Source of the DNA: Streptomyces sp. CB02959
GTDB lineage: Bacteria; Actinomycetota; Actinomycetes; Streptomycetales; Streptomycetaceae
NCBI RefSeq assembly: GCF_002803155.1
Contig: NZ_NNBP01000004.1
Coordinates: 124,985-188,984 of the forward strand
Length of the DNA: 64,000 nt
Direction: 5' to 3'
This document shows positions 19,842 through 29,194 of this stretch, piece after piece. The translations under genes were made by a program, and so were the position numbers. The notes below the pieces were generated by a model, which saw nothing but the letters and a program-made list of their open reading frames with translations, did not search any database and was not told where the DNA came from. Position 1 is the stretch's first letter; each line of letters opens with the position of its first letter.

Positions 19842-20858
19842 TCAGCCCTTCTGCGGGGCGATGTGGATCTTGCGGCCGGTGCCGGCCCGGAAGCGGGCCA
19901 CCGCCTCGTCGAAGCCGTCCAGGCCGTAGACGTCGGAGACCAGCGAGTCGACGGGGACTCCGCCGAGGCCGGCGGCGAGCAGGTCGATGGCCGGCTGGAA
20001 GCTGTTGTGCACGGCCATCGAGCCGATGATGTCGATCTCCTGGCTGTAGACGCGGTACGGCGAGAAGGACGCGGCGCGGGCCGGGTCGGCGACGCCGAAC
20101 TGGAGGAACGTCCCCCCGCGGCGCACCCGGCCCAGACCGTCCTCGATGGCCGCGATCACCCCGGTCGCGTCGATCACCACCTCGAAGCCGGGCGCCCGGC
20201 CGAGGGCGTCGGCGTGCGTCACCGCCGCGTCCGCGCCGAACGACCGGGCGAACGCCAGCCGTTCCTCGTTGAGGTCCACGACGGAGACCGAGGCGGCCCC
20301 CGCGGTCCGCACCAGCGCGGCCATCAGCAGGCCCATGGTGCCCGCCCCGTAGATCAGGTAGTGCTCGCCGGGGCGGCGCGGCAGCCGGTTGAGCCCGTGC
20401 ACCGCACAGGACAGCGGCTCGACGAGCCCGGCGGCGGCCTCCGAGAGGTGCGCCGGCAGGACGTAGGCGCAGCGGGCCGGGACGGCGACCAGTTCGGCGA
20501 AGCCGCCGGCCCGGGTGACGCCGATCGCGGTGTAGTCCTCGCAGAGGTTGCCGCGGCCGATCCGGCAGTAGCGGCAGGCGCCGCAGGGCATGTTGGGGTC
20601 GACCGCGACCCGGTCGCCGACCGCCCGGTCCCGCACCGCCGCACCCACCGCGACGACCTCGCCGGTCAGCTCGTGCCCGGGGACCAGCGGGTAGCCGACC
20701 ACCGGCAACTCGCCGCCGAGGATGTGCATGTCGGTGCCGCACAGCCCGCACGAGGTGACGCGCACGACCACCTCGTCGGGCTCCGGGCGGGGATCGGGCA
20801 GTTCGGTGACAGCGGCGGTGCCCCGGGGGCCCGGCGCGGTGACCACGAGAGCGCGCAT
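19842..20858 (-). CDS. Zinc-dependent medium-chain dehydrogenase, sorbitol/polyol type
   Basis: A 338-residue MDR alcohol dehydrogenase. The catalytic zinc site shows as GLCGTDMHILGG (Cys at 37 or 40) and PGHELTGEVVAVG (His). The structural zinc site is CGACRYCRIGRGNLC, with four Cys. The NAD-binding region is YGAGTMGLLMAALVRTAGA followed by VVDLNEER. This group includes sorbitol, arabitol and threonine-type dehydrogenases. With a PfkB kinase, an SP transporter and a LacI regulator next to it, the likely role is oxidation of a sugar alcohol to a ketose. The exact polyol is not determinable. Confidence 0.88.
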   Translation of the reverse strand: MRALVVTAPGPRGTAAVTELPDPRPEPDEVVVRVTSCGLCGTDMHILGGELPVVGYPLVPGHELTGEVVAVGAAVRDRAVGDRVAVDPNMPCGACRYCRIGRGNLCEDYTAIGVTRAGGFAELVAVPARCAYVLPAHLSEAAAGLVEPLSCAVHGLNRLPRRPGEHYLIYGAGTMGLLMAALVRTAGAASVSVVDLNEERLAFARSFGADAAVTHADALGRAPGFEVVIDATGVIAAIEDGLGRVRRGGTFLQFGVADPARAASFSPYRVYSQEIDIIGSMAVHNSFQPAIDLLAAGLGGVPVDSLVSDVYGLDGFDEAVARFRAGTGRKIHIAPQKG

Positions 20859-20920
20859 CGGCGCCTCCTCACGACGTCGTGCGGGTTCGATGGCGGGGAC
20901 ACTACAGAAGATCCACCAGT

Positions 20921-20948
20921 ACGTAAACGCTTACGCAAGCGTTTACGT
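20921..20948. promoter_or_regulatory. 28-bp palindromic LacI-type operator
   Basis: A perfect palindrome with half-site ACGTAAACGCTT and a 4-base centre lies in the divergent region between the dehydrogenase and the LacI gene. It contains GTAAACGC-type half sites typical of LacI-family operators. The surroundings are AT-poor, so it stands out. It can control both directions. Confidence 0.85.
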
Positions 20949-21069
20949 TTGGGCCTGCGCGGACGTACTGTGATGGACTGCGACGGACGGGCACGGAGGC
21001 CGTCCGCCGGGAGCCGGAGCACGGTGCGCCGTGCGCCGTGCGCCGGGGCATCGGGGAGGAAAGAGCCGG

Positions 21070-22074
21070 ATGACGACGATGGTGGATGTGGCACGGCGCG
21101 CGGGCGTCTCCGTCGCCACGGTCTCGCACGTGGTGAACGGCACCCGGCCGGTGCGCCCGGACACCCGGGCCTCTGTGCTGGCCGCCATCGAGGAGCTCGG
21201 CTACACCCACAACACCCTCGCCCGCTCCCTGGTCACCTCCCGCACCCGCTCCATCGGCCTGGCGGTCTCGGCGATCAGCAACCCGTACTTCACCGAGATC
21301 CTCCAGGGCGTCGAGGCCGGCGCCCTGGAGGCCGGATACAGCCTGCTGATCGCCGACCCGCACGACGATCCCCGGCACGAGCGCAAGGTCGTCCAACTGC
21401 TGCACGAGCGGCGGGTGGACGGCATGATCGTCGCGCCCTCCGCGGAGCCGGCCGAGACGACCGACTACGTGTTGCGCCGCCGGGTGCCCACGGTCTTCCT
21501 CGACCGGCTGGTCGGCGACGGCTTCGACCAGGTCTGCGCGGAGAGCACCGGCCCGGTCCGCCGACTCGTCGAGCATCTTGCCGACCTGGGGCACACCCGG
21601 ATCGGCCTGGTGGCGGGCCTGCCCGGACTCAGCACCACCACCGAGCGGGTAGAGGGCTACCGCGCGGGACTGCGCGCCCGCCGACTGCCTTTCGCGCCCG
21701 AGCTGTTGGCCGGCGGCAACTCCGAGGCCGAGGGCGCCCAGGACGCCACCCGCCAGCTGCTCGCCGCGCCGGAACCGCCCACCGCGATCATCACCGCCAA
21801 CAACGCGATGACCATCGGCGCGCTCCAGGCCCTGCGCGACCTGGGCCTGGAGGTCCCCCGCGACATCGCCCTGGCCTGCTTCGACGACTTCTCCTGGGCG
21901 GACCTCTTCACCCCGCGGCTGACCGCGATCGCCCAGCCCAGCAGGGAACTGGGCGCCACGGCGGTCCGGCTGCTGCTGGAGCGACTGGACGATCCCGACC
22001 GGCCGCCCCGCACCGTCCGGCTGCCCTGCACCTTCGTGCACCGCACCTCGTGCGGCTGCCCCGAGACCGCTTAA
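21070..22074 (+). CDS. LacI-family transcriptional regulator of the polyol cluster
   Basis: The 334-residue repressor starts at ATG 21070 (MTTMVDVARRAG) with GGAGGA upstream. The N-terminal HTH is VDVARRAGVSVATVSHVVNG, followed by the hinge-helix NTLARSLVTSRTRSIGL. The rest is a periplasmic-binding-protein-like sensor domain with GLAVSAISNPYFTEILQGVE and the C-terminal ACFDDFSWADLFTPRLTAIAQPS. It is divergent from the dehydrogenase-transporter operon, with the 28-bp palindrome between, and it precedes a PfkB kinase on its own strand. It probably represses both units until the sugar or polyol binds. Confidence 0.93.
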   Translation: MTTMVDVARRAGVSVATVSHVVNGTRPVRPDTRASVLAAIEELGYTHNTLARSLVTSRTRSIGLAVSAISNPYFTEILQGVEAGALEAGYSLLIADPHDDPRHERKVVQLLHERRVDGMIVAPSAEPAETTDYVLRRRVPTVFLDRLVGDGFDQVCAESTGPVRRLVEHLADLGHTRIGLVAGLPGLSTTTERVEGYRAGLRARRLPFAPELLAGGNSEAEGAQDATRQLLAAPEPPTAIITANNAMTIGALQALRDLGLEVPRDIALACFDDFSWADLFTPRLTAIAQPSRELGATAVRLLLERLDDPDRPPRTVRLPCTFVHRTSCGCPETA

Positions 22075-22187
22075 CGGCCGTCCGGCGGACCGGGCACCCC
22101 GCCCGCCGGACCGCCCCGGGGCCCGGACGGGCCCCCGCCCGGCACGCCCCGGCCGACCCCGGCCTCCGTAGGAAAGGACCCGCCCCC

Positions 22188-23162
22188 GTGATCGTCGTCG
22201 CCGGCGAGGCGCTGATCGACCTCGTCCCCAGTCAGCAGCCGTCCCCGGACGGCCCGTTGCCGGCGCTGCTGCCGCGGCGCGGCGGCGGGCCGTACAACAC
22301 CGCGGTGGCGCTCGGGCGGCTGGGCGCGCCCACCGCGTTCTGTTCCCGGGTCTCGACCGACACCTTCGGTGCGTCGCTGCTGCGCGGCCTGCGGGACGGC
22401 GGGGTGGACACCTCACTGGTGCAGCGCGGTCCGGAGCCGACGACCCTGGCGGTGGCGGACATCAGCCCGGACGGCTCGGCCGGCTACGGCTTCTACGTGG
22501 AAGGCACCGCCGACCGGCTCTTCACGCTGCCCGCGGCGCTGCCGGAGGCGGTGCGGGCGCTCTCCCTGGGCACCTGCTCGCTGGTGCTGGAGCCGGGCGC
22601 CGGGGCGTACGAGGCGCTGCTGCGCCGGGAGGCCCGGCGCGGGGTGTTCACCGCGCTCGACCCCAACATCCGCCCCGGGCTGATCCCCGACCCGGACGCC
22701 TACCGGGCACGGTTCCGCTCCTGGCTGCCGGACCTGGCGCTGCTGAAGCTGTCCGAGGAGGACGCGCTGTGGCTGGCCGGGGCGGGCACCGGCCGACCGG
22801 GCGCGCCGGGCACCGATCGGGCGGCGGTCCTCGCGGCGGCCCGGGAGTGGCTTGCCGCCGGACCGGCGGCGATCGTGCTCACCCACGGCGGCGACGGGCT
22901 GACGGTGCTGAGGCGGGGCGGCGGTGAGCTGGCGGTGCCCGGTGAGCGGGTCGCCGTCGTCGACACCATCGGCGCGGGCGACACCGTCAACGCGGCGCTG
23001 CTGCACCGCCTGGACGTCCATGGCGCGCTGTCGTACGCGGCGGTCGGGGCGCTCGGCGACGGCGACTGGGAGGACATCCTCCGCTTCGCCGCGCGGGCGG
23101 CGGCCGTCACCTGCTCCCGGGCGGGCGCGGAGCCGCCGTACGCCGCGGAACTGGCGGCCTGA
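22188..23162 (+). CDS. PfkB-family carbohydrate kinase, probable fructokinase
   Basis: The GTG at 22188 gives 324 residues starting MIVVAGEALIDLVP, the usual PfkB N-terminus; GGAAAGGA lies upstream. Signature 1 is GGGPYNTAVALGRLGAPTAF near residue 32. The C-terminal signature with the catalytic Asp is VDTIGAGDTVNAALLH near residue 260. Fructokinases and related ketose kinases have this form. Following a LacI regulator and a polyol dehydrogenase, it most likely phosphorylates the ketose product. It ends before a strong bidirectional terminator. Confidence 0.9.
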   Translation: MIVVAGEALIDLVPSQQPSPDGPLPALLPRRGGGPYNTAVALGRLGAPTAFCSRVSTDTFGASLLRGLRDGGVDTSLVQRGPEPTTLAVADISPDGSAGYGFYVEGTADRLFTLPAALPEAVRALSLGTCSLVLEPGAGAYEALLRREARRGVFTALDPNIRPGLIPDPDAYRARFRSWLPDLALLKLSEEDALWLAGAGTGRPGAPGTDRAAVLAAAREWLAAGPAAIVLTHGGDGLTVLRRGGGELAVPGERVAVVDTIGAGDTVNAALLHRLDVHGALSYAAVGALGDGDWEDILRFAARAAAVTCSRAGAEPPYAAELAA

Positions 23163-23223
23163 GGGGCCGGCCGGACGGCCCGGCAGGCCGCGGGCCGGGG
23201 CCTGCCGGATAGCGGGAAAGCAC

Positions 23224-23262
23224 AGCGGGGGCGGCGCCCCGGAAAGAGGCTCCGCCCCCGCT
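23224..23262. terminator. Bidirectional terminator between the PfkB kinase and uvrA
   Basis: A perfect 11-bp inverted repeat, AGCGGGGGCGG at 23224-23234 with its complement at 23252-23262, lies between convergent genes. Confidence 0.8.
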
Positions 23263-23291
23263 GTTCCGTGCGGCGGTGCGGCGATGCGGCG

Positions 23292-26200
23292 TCAGGTGGT
23301 CCGACGGGCCCGCGTCGTCGTCTTCTTGGCGGCGGTCGTCTTGGCCGCCGTCTTCTTCGCGGGGGCCTTCTTGGCGGTGGACGCGGCGGTGCTCTTCTTG
23401 GCGGCGGTCTTCTTCGCCGCGGTCGAGGCGGTCACCGTCGTCTTCCCTGCCGAGTCGGCGGCCACCGCCTTCTTCGCCGCGGTCTTCCGGGCGGCCGGCT
23501 GCCGGGGCGCGCCGTCGACCAATGCCGCGTCGCTGACCCGGTCGCCGAGGATGTCCCGCAGGAACTTGCCGGTGTGGCTGGCCGGGATCGCCGCAACCTG
23601 CTCCGGGGTGCCCTCGGCGACGACCATGCCACCGCCGTTGCCGCCCTCGGGGCCCATGTCGATGACCCAGTCCGCGGTCTTGATCACATCGAGGTTGTGC
23701 TCGATGACGATCACCGTGTTGCCCTTGTCGACCAGGCCGGACAGCACCTTGATGAGCTTGCTGATGTCCTCGAAGTGCAGACCGGTGGTGGGCTCGTCGA
23801 GGACGTAGACGGTGCTGCCGGTGGAGCGCTTCTGGAGCTCGCTGGCCAGCTTGACCCGCTGCGCCTCACCGCCGGAGAGGGTCGGCGCGGACTGGCCGAG
23901 CCGGACGTAGCCGAGGCCGACCTCGTTGAGCGTCTTGAGGTGGCGGGCGATGGTCGGCACCGCCTCGAAGAAGCTCAGCGCCTCCTCGATCGGCATGTCC
24001 AGCACCTCGGCGATGGACTTGCCCTTGTAGTGGACCTCCAGCGTCTCGCGGTTGTAGCGCGCGCCGTGGCAGACCTCGCACGGCACGTACACGTCCGGCA
24101 GGAAGTTCATCTCGATCTTGATGGTGCCGTCGCCGGAGCAGTTCTCGCAGCGGCCGCCCTTGACGTTGAAGGAGAAGCGCCCGGGCAGGTAGCCGCGGAC
24201 CTTGGCCTCCATCGTCTCCGCGAAGAGCTTGCGGACGTGGTCGAAGACGCCGGTGTAGGTGGCCGGGTTGGAGCGCGGGGTCCGGCCGATCGGCGACTGG
24301 TCGACGTGCACCACCTTGTCGACGAGGTCGTCGCCGGCGACCCGGGTGTGCCGGCCGGGGACCGACTTGGCACCGTTCAGCTCGCGGGCGAGGTGGGTGT
24401 AGAGGATGTCGTTGACCAGCGTCGACTTGCCGGAGCCGGAGACGCCGGTGACGGCGGAGAGCACCCCGAGCGGGAAGGAGACGTCGATGTCGCGGAGGTT
24501 GTTCTCCTTCGCGCCGTGGACCGTCAGCTTGCGGGACGGGTCGGTGGCGCGGCGGACGTCCGGTGTCGCGATGGCCTTCTTGCCGGCGAGGTACTGGCCG
24601 GTGATCGAGTCCTTGTTGGCCAGCAGCTGCTTCATCGGGCCGCTGTGGACGACCTTGCCGCCGTGCTCGCCGGCGCCCGGGCCGATGTCGACGACCCAGT
24701 CCGCGACCTTGATGGTGTCCTCGTCGTGCTCCACCACGATCAGGGTGTTGCCCATGTCGCGCAGCCGCACCAGGGTCTCGATCAGCCGGTGGTTGTCGCG
24801 CTGGTGCAGACCGATCGACGGCTCGTCGAGGACGTAGAGCACGCCCACCAGGCCGGAGCCGATCTGGGTGGCGAGGCGGATGCGCTGGGCCTCGCCGCCG
24901 GAGAGGGTGCCGGCCGCGCGGTTCAGCGAGAGGTAGTCCAGGCCGACGTCGACGAGGAACTTCAGCCGCTCGTTGACCTCCTTGAGGACCCGCTCGGCGA
25001 TGGTCTTCTCGCGGGCGTTGAGCGTCATCGTGCGCAGGAAGTCGGCGCAGTCGCTGATCGACATCGCCGCGACCTCGGCGATCGACTTCTCCTGGACCGT
25101 GACGGCGAGCACGATCGGCTTGAGCCGGGTGCCCTCGCAGGTCGGGCAGGGCACCTCGCGCATGTAGCCCTCGAAGCGCTCCCGGCTGCTGTCGCTCTCC
25201 GCTTCGCTGTGCCGCCGCTTGACGAACGGCACCGCGCCCTCGAAGGCGGTGGTGTAGGCCCGCTGGCGGCCGTAGCGGTTGCGGTAGCGGACCTCGATCT
25301 GGGTCTTGTGGCCGTACAGCAGGGCCTTCTTGGCGCGCTGCGGCAGCCCGGCCCAGGGGATGTCCGTACGGAAGCCGAGGGCGTCGGCGAGCGCGCCGAC
25401 CAGGCGGCCGAAGTAGTCCTTGGTGTGGCCGCCGGACCAGGGGTGGATGGCGCCCTCGTCGAGGGAGCGCTCCTCGTCCGGGATGATCAGCTCCGGGTCG
25501 ACCTCCATGCGGGTGCCGATGCCGGTGCAGTCCGGGCAGGCACCGAAGGGCGAGTTGAAGGAGAAGGAGCGGGGCTCCAGCTCCTCGAAGGAGAGGTCGT
25601 CGTAGGCGCAGTAGAGGTGCTCGGAGTACATCCGCTCGCGCTGCGGGTCGTCGGCGTCGAGGTCGACGAAGTCGAGGATGACCATGCCGCCGGAGAGCCC
25701 GAGGGCGGTCTCGACGGAGTCGGTCAGCCGGCGCTTGGCGCTCTCCTTGACCGTGAGGCGGTCGATGACCACCTCGATGGTGTGCTTCTCCTGCTTCTTC
25801 AGCTTCGGCGGATCGGTGAGCTGGATGGTCTCCCCGTCGACCCGGGCGCGGCTGTAGCCCTTGGTCTGGAGGTCGGAGAAGAGGTCGGCGAACTCGCCCT
25901 TGCGCTCGCGCACCAGCGGCGAGAGCACCTGGAAGCGGCTGCCCTCGGGGAGCTCCAGGACCTTGTCGACGATGGCCTGGGGCGACTGCCGGGCGATCGG
26001 CCGCCCGCACTCCGGGCAGTGCGGCTTGCCGATCCGGGCGAAGAGCAGCCGGAGGTAGTCGTAGACCTCGGTGATCGTGCCGACCGTCGAGCGCGGATTG
26101 CGCGAGGTCGACTTCTGGTCGATCGAGACCGCGGGGGACAGGCCCTCGATGAAGTCCACATCGGGCTTGTCCATCTGCCCGAGGAACTGCCGGGCGTACG

Positions 26201-26378
26201 AGGAGAGCGACTCGACATAGCGCCGCTGCCCCTCGGCGAAGATCGTGTCGAAGGCGAGCGAGGACTTGCCCGACCCGGAGAGCCCCGTGAAGACGATGAG
26301 GGAGTCGCGGGGGAGGTCGAGCGAGACGTTGCGGAGGTTGTGCTCGCGAGCGCCACGGACGATGAGACGGTCGGCCAC
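23292..26378 (-). CDS. uvrA: Excinuclease ABC subunit A
   Basis: UvrA is the damage-recognition ATPase of nucleotide excision repair. The GTG at 26378 ([20 protein letters not shown]) gives 1028 residues; longer upstream frames lack family similarity. It has two ABC modules: Walker [17 protein letters not shown] and signature [19 protein letters not shown] in the first, [17 protein letters not shown] and [15 protein letters not shown] in the second. Zinc-finger Cys pairs are visible ([39 protein letters not shown]). The last 65 residues are a Lys/Ala/Thr repeat tail of the AAKK type. Unlike uvrB and uvrC, I found no TTGTCRGTG promoter in front of it. Confidence 0.97.
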   Translation of the reverse strand: MADRLIVRGAREHNLRNVSLDLPRDSLIVFTGLSGSGKSSLAFDTIFAEGQRRYVESLSSYARQFLGQMDKPDVDFIEGLSPAVSIDQKSTSRNPRSTVGTITEVYDYLRLLFARIGKPHCPECGRPIARQSPQAIVDKVLELPEGSRFQVLSPLVRERKGEFADLFSDLQTKGYSRARVDGETIQLTDPPKLKKQEKHTIEVVIDRLTVKESAKRRLTDSVETALGLSGGMVILDFVDLDADDPQRERMYSEHLYCAYDDLSFEELEPRSFSFNSPFGACPDCTGIGTRMEVDPELIIPDEERSLDEGAIHPWSGGHTKDYFGRLVGALADALGFRTDIPWAGLPQRAKKALLYGHKTQIEVRYRNRYGRQRAYTTAFEGAVPFVKRRHSEAESDSSRERFEGYMREVPCPTCEGTRLKPIVLAVTVQEKSIAEVAAMSISDCADFLRTMTLNAREKTIAERVLKEVNERLKFLVDVGLDYLSLNRAAGTLSGGEAQRIRLATQIGSGLVGVLYVLDEPSIGLHQRDNHRLIETLVRLRDMGNTLIVVEHDEDTIKVADWVVDIGPGAGEHGGKVVHSGPMKQLLANKDSITGQYLAGKKAIATPDVRRATDPSRKLTVHGAKENNLRDIDVSFPLGVLSAVTGVSGSGKSTLVNDILYTHLARELNGAKSVPGRHTRVAGDDLVDKVVHVDQSPIGRTPRSNPATYTGVFDHVRKLFAETMEAKVRGYLPGRFSFNVKGGRCENCSGDGTIKIEMNFLPDVYVPCEVCHGARYNRETLEVHYKGKSIAEVLDMPIEEALSFFEAVPTIARHLKTLNEVGLGYVRLGQSAPTLSGGEAQRVKLASELQKRSTGSTVYVLDEPTTGLHFEDISKLIKVLSGLVDKGNTVIVIEHNLDVIKTADWVIDMGPEGGNGGGMVVAEGTPEQVAAIPASHTGKFLRDILGDRVSDAALVDGAPRQPAARKTAAKKAVAADSAGKTTVTASTAAKKTAAKKSTAASTAKKAPAKKTAAKTTAAKKTTTRARRTT

Positions 26379-26650
26379 GCCGGTCGGCACCTTTCTTGGA
26401 GAGGGGCGGAAGCCGCGGGCTGCGTCCACCGCGCGGTGAGCGAGCAGAGGCGGCGGAGCGGAGCGGGCCCCCGACCAAGGGTATGGGGGCCGTCGCGGCA
26501 GTGTCTTTGGGATGCCACACACGAGCCTATAGCACGTGCATTCGATTTACGGGCCTCGCAAGCCCTCTTCACCCAAACGTGTGGCGGCCCCACAACCTTC
26601 CCACCGCGGTGACCAGCCGTTACGCCGTCCGGTGGGCGACACCCCCGCGC

Positions 26651-27385
26651 TCAGGTCCGCCCCAGCCCCCCGTCCGGCAGCGCCCGCGCCAGCACGTCGA
26701 ACGTGTGCCGGATCACTGCTTCGTGCTCAACGGCCACCTCCTCCACGGGGTCACCCTCCAGCTGCCGGTCGACGAGCTCCGCATAGAGCGCCCGCCAGGC
26801 CGCGATGATCATCGCCGCGGCGAGCCGGGCGCTCCGGTCGGGCCGTGCGGGGTCGCCGCCGGCCGCCTCGGCCAGCGCCCCGGCCAGCGCCGCCTCGATC
26901 TCCTCGGCCGCCTCGCGCGCCCGCGCCCGCAGCGAGGGCGCGTCCACCACGGTGCGGAAGAAGTGCCCGAACCCCTCCCCCAGCCCGCCCAGCGGATGCC
27001 GCCGGGCCAGCAGGTCCAGCGCCAGCCGGCGCAGCGCGGCGAGCGGCGTCTCGTCCGCGCCGCGCTCCCGCACCGCGCCGACGATCAGCTCCACGGCCTC
27101 GGGGATCCGGTCGAGGAAGAGGTCCTCCTTGCGCGGGAAGTAGTTGAAGACGGTCATCGTGGAGACCCCGGCGGCGCGGGCGACCTCGGCGACGGCGACG
27201 TTGTCGAAGCCGCGCTCCAGGAACAGCAGCGTCGCCTCCCCGGAGATCCGCTGCCGGGTGAGGCGCTTCTTGCGCTCGCGCAGGCTCAGTTGCGCGTCGT
27301 CGTCGACACCCCCGGCCACCTGGCGTTCCGCGGTCGCCCCCCGATCCCCCGTGGACTTCTTCTCGTTCACCGTCTCGCCTTCCAC
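26651..27385 (-). CDS. TetR-family transcriptional regulator
   Basis: A 244-residue repressor-type protein. After a polar 30-residue N-terminus, the HTH is TRQRISGEATLLFLERGFDN followed by VAVAEVARAAGVSTMTVFNYFPRKEDL, which is canonical for TetR. The C-terminal ligand domain is all helical (FGHFFRTVVDAPSLRARAREA, AAMIIAAWRALYAELVD). It is divergent from the FAD monooxygenase at 27435, with an AT-rich inverted repeat between them, and most likely controls it. The start is GTG at 27385; a second GTG five codons later is possible. Confidence 0.92.
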   Translation of the reverse strand: MEGETVNEKKSTGDRGATAERQVAGGVDDDAQLSLRERKKRLTRQRISGEATLLFLERGFDNVAVAEVARAAGVSTMTVFNYFPRKEDLFLDRIPEAVELIVGAVRERGADETPLAALRRLALDLLARRHPLGGLGEGFGHFFRTVVDAPSLRARAREAAEEIEAALAGALAEAAGGDPARPDRSARLAAAMIIAAWRALYAELVDRQLEGDPVEEVAVEHEAVIRHTFDVLARALPDGGLGRT

Positions 27386-27388
27386 GGC

Positions 27389-27414
27389 AAAAATTGTAGC
27401 GGAAACAAATTTTT
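27389..27414. promoter_or_regulatory. AT-rich inverted repeat, likely TetR operator
   Basis: Arms AAAAATT (27389-27395) and AATTTTT (27408-27414) are perfectly complementary, separated by 12 bases. The stretch is far more AT-rich than its surroundings and sits between the divergent TetR and monooxygenase starts, seven bases before the putative -10 of the monooxygenase. Confidence 0.65.
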
Positions 27415-27420
27415 AGTGAC

Positions 27421-27426
27421 TACACT
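27421..27426 (+). promoter_or_regulatory. Putative -10 element TACACT of the FAD monooxygenase
   Basis: TACACT lies eight bases before the ATG at 27435, so the mRNA may be leaderless; no Shine-Dalgarno sequence is visible in front of the ATG. Confidence 0.4.
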
Positions 27427-27434
27427 CTCGCCAC

Positions 27435-28988
27435 ATGAAGCGCGACGCAGACGTAGTGGTGGCAGGGGGCGGCCCGGTGGGGCTGATGCTCGCCTGCGAA
27501 CTGGCACTGGCGGATGTCCCGGTCGTCGTCCTGGAGCGACTGACCGAGGTGGACACCACGATCAAGGCGGGGGCCATCAACACCCCCAGCGCGGAGGCCT
27601 TCTATCGGCGCGGGCTGCTGCCGCCGCTGAGGGAGGTGCAGAAAGTCGGCCTGGCGCAGTTCGCGTCGTTCACCCGGCAGCGGCAGGCGGCCGGCGCCGC
27701 GGTCACGGGGTCGGCGCCGCGGTTCGCCGGGCACTTCGCGGGCATCATGCTCAGCGGCGACCGGCTCGACGAGTCGGATCCGGACTTCGCCGACCGCGGC
27801 CCGGCCGGCGAGGTCGGCATGATCCCCCAGGATGCCCTGGAGCGGATCCTCGCCGAACGCGCCGCCGAACTGGGCGTGACCCTGCGCCGCGGGGTGGCCC
27901 TCACCGGCTTCGACGCCGACGAAGAGGGCGTGCACGTCCACACCTCGCACGGGTCGCTGCGCGCCGGCTGGCTGGTGGGCTGCGACGGCGGCCGCAGCAC
28001 GGTGCGCCGGCTCAGCGGCATCCCGTTCCCCGGGACCGCCCCGTCGATCACCGGCCGCCAGGCCATGGTGGAGATGACCGGCGCCGACGACCTGGGCGCC
28101 GGCTGGAACTGGACCGACATCGGGACGTACGTCCACGGGCCGATGCCCGGCCGGATCCTCACCGTGGAGTTCGACGGACCGCCCGCGGACCGCGAAGCCC
28201 CCATCACCGCCGAGGAGTTGCAGACCTCGCTGCGCCGGGTCTCCGGCGTCCCGGACGTGACGGTCACCAAGGTGCTCTCGGCCACCCGGTTCACCGACAA
28301 CGCCCGGCAGGCGTCCGAGTACCGCCGCGGCCGGGTACTGCTGGCCGGGGACGCGGCCCATGTGCACTCTCCGTTCGGCGGCCAGGGGCTCAACCTCGGG
28401 ATCGGCGACGCGATGAACCTCGGCTGGAAGCTGGCGGCCACGGTGCGCGGCTGGGCCCCGGAGGGCCTGCTGGACACCTACACCGCCGAGCGGCACCCCC
28501 TCGGCGCGTGGGTGCTGGACTGGACCCGGGCCCAAGTGGCCCTGATGCGGCCGGAGTCGCACGCCGCGGCGCTGCGCCGGGTGATCGACGAACTGTCCGG
28601 GACGACCGACGCCACCACCTTCTTCGTCAAGAAGATCTCCGGCGTCTGGCAGCGCTACGACCTGCCCGGTTCGCACCCGCTGACCGGCCGCAGCGCCCCC
28701 GACCTGGAGCTGTCCGACGGCCGCCGGCTCGCGGACCATCTCCACGACGGCCGGGGCCTGTTGCTCGACCTCGCCGACGACCCGGCGCTGCGCGAGCGCG
28801 CCGCCGGCCACGGCGACCGGCTGCGGACCCTGACGGTGGCCTGCCCGGACCGGCCCGACCTGGCCGGCCTCCTGCTGCGCCCGGACGGCTGCACCGCCTG
28901 GGCGGCCGACGCCCCCGGCGCCTACGAGGAGTTGGACGCCGCGCTGGGCCGGTGGTTCGGGGCGCCCGCCGCGGTCCCGGCCGCCTGA
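27435..28988 (+). CDS. FAD-dependent aromatic monooxygenase (rifampin monooxygenase/polyketide hydroxylase type)
   Basis: A 517-residue class A flavoprotein monooxygenase. The FAD fingerprint is VVVAGGGPVGLMLACELALA near residue 8. The NADPH/FAD DG motif is WLVGCDGGRSTVRRLSG near residue 178. The GD motif is VLLAGDAAHVHSPFGGQGLN near residue 302. The C-terminal 130 residues fit the thioredoxin-like domain of PgaE/RIFMO-type enzymes. Such proteins hydroxylate aromatic polyketides or inactivate aromatic antibiotics such as rifampin. The adjacent divergent TetR regulator suggests inducible detoxification. The natural substrate is unknown. Confidence 0.88.
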   Translation: MKRDADVVVAGGGPVGLMLACELALADVPVVVLERLTEVDTTIKAGAINTPSAEAFYRRGLLPPLREVQKVGLAQFASFTRQRQAAGAAVTGSAPRFAGHFAGIMLSGDRLDESDPDFADRGPAGEVGMIPQDALERILAERAAELGVTLRRGVALTGFDADEEGVHVHTSHGSLRAGWLVGCDGGRSTVRRLSGIPFPGTAPSITGRQAMVEMTGADDLGAGWNWTDIGTYVHGPMPGRILTVEFDGPPADREAPITAEELQTSLRRVSGVPDVTVTKVLSATRFTDNARQASEYRRGRVLLAGDAAHVHSPFGGQGLNLGIGDAMNLGWKLAATVRGWAPEGLLDTYTAERHPLGAWVLDWTRAQVALMRPESHAAALRRVIDELSGTTDATTFFVKKISGVWQRYDLPGSHPLTGRSAPDLELSDGRRLADHLHDGRGLLLDLADDPALRERAAGHGDRLRTLTVACPDRPDLAGLLLRPDGCTAWAADAPGAYEELDAALGRWFGAPAAVPAA

Positions 28989-28998
28989 CGCCCGCCCT

Positions 28999-29031
28999 GG
29001 GCCTGTCCGGCCCCGGCCACCGGACAGGCCC
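28999..29031 (+). terminator. Terminator after the FAD monooxygenase
   Basis: A perfect 12-bp inverted repeat (28999-29010 with 29020-29031, 9-base loop) lies 11 bases beyond the stop codon. Confidence 0.75.
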
Positions 29032-29194
29032 GGCAGGGGGCGCAGGCCGGGCGGACGGCGTGGCGCAGCCGGCGGACCCGTCCGCCCCTGCCGCGCCCGC
29101 GCGCACCGTCCGCGCGACCGGCACCACCCCGCGGGCGCCGCCGAATGCCGCCGTACGGCTCCCGCGCCCGCCCGCCCGGCGCTAGCGTCGGGCC

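Noticed and set aside
26530..26545. TAGCACGTGCATTCGA, SOS-box-like palindrome upstream of uvrA
   Set aside because: It has a palindromic core but does not match the TCGAAC-N4-GTTCGA LexA consensus of actinobacteria well enough to call.
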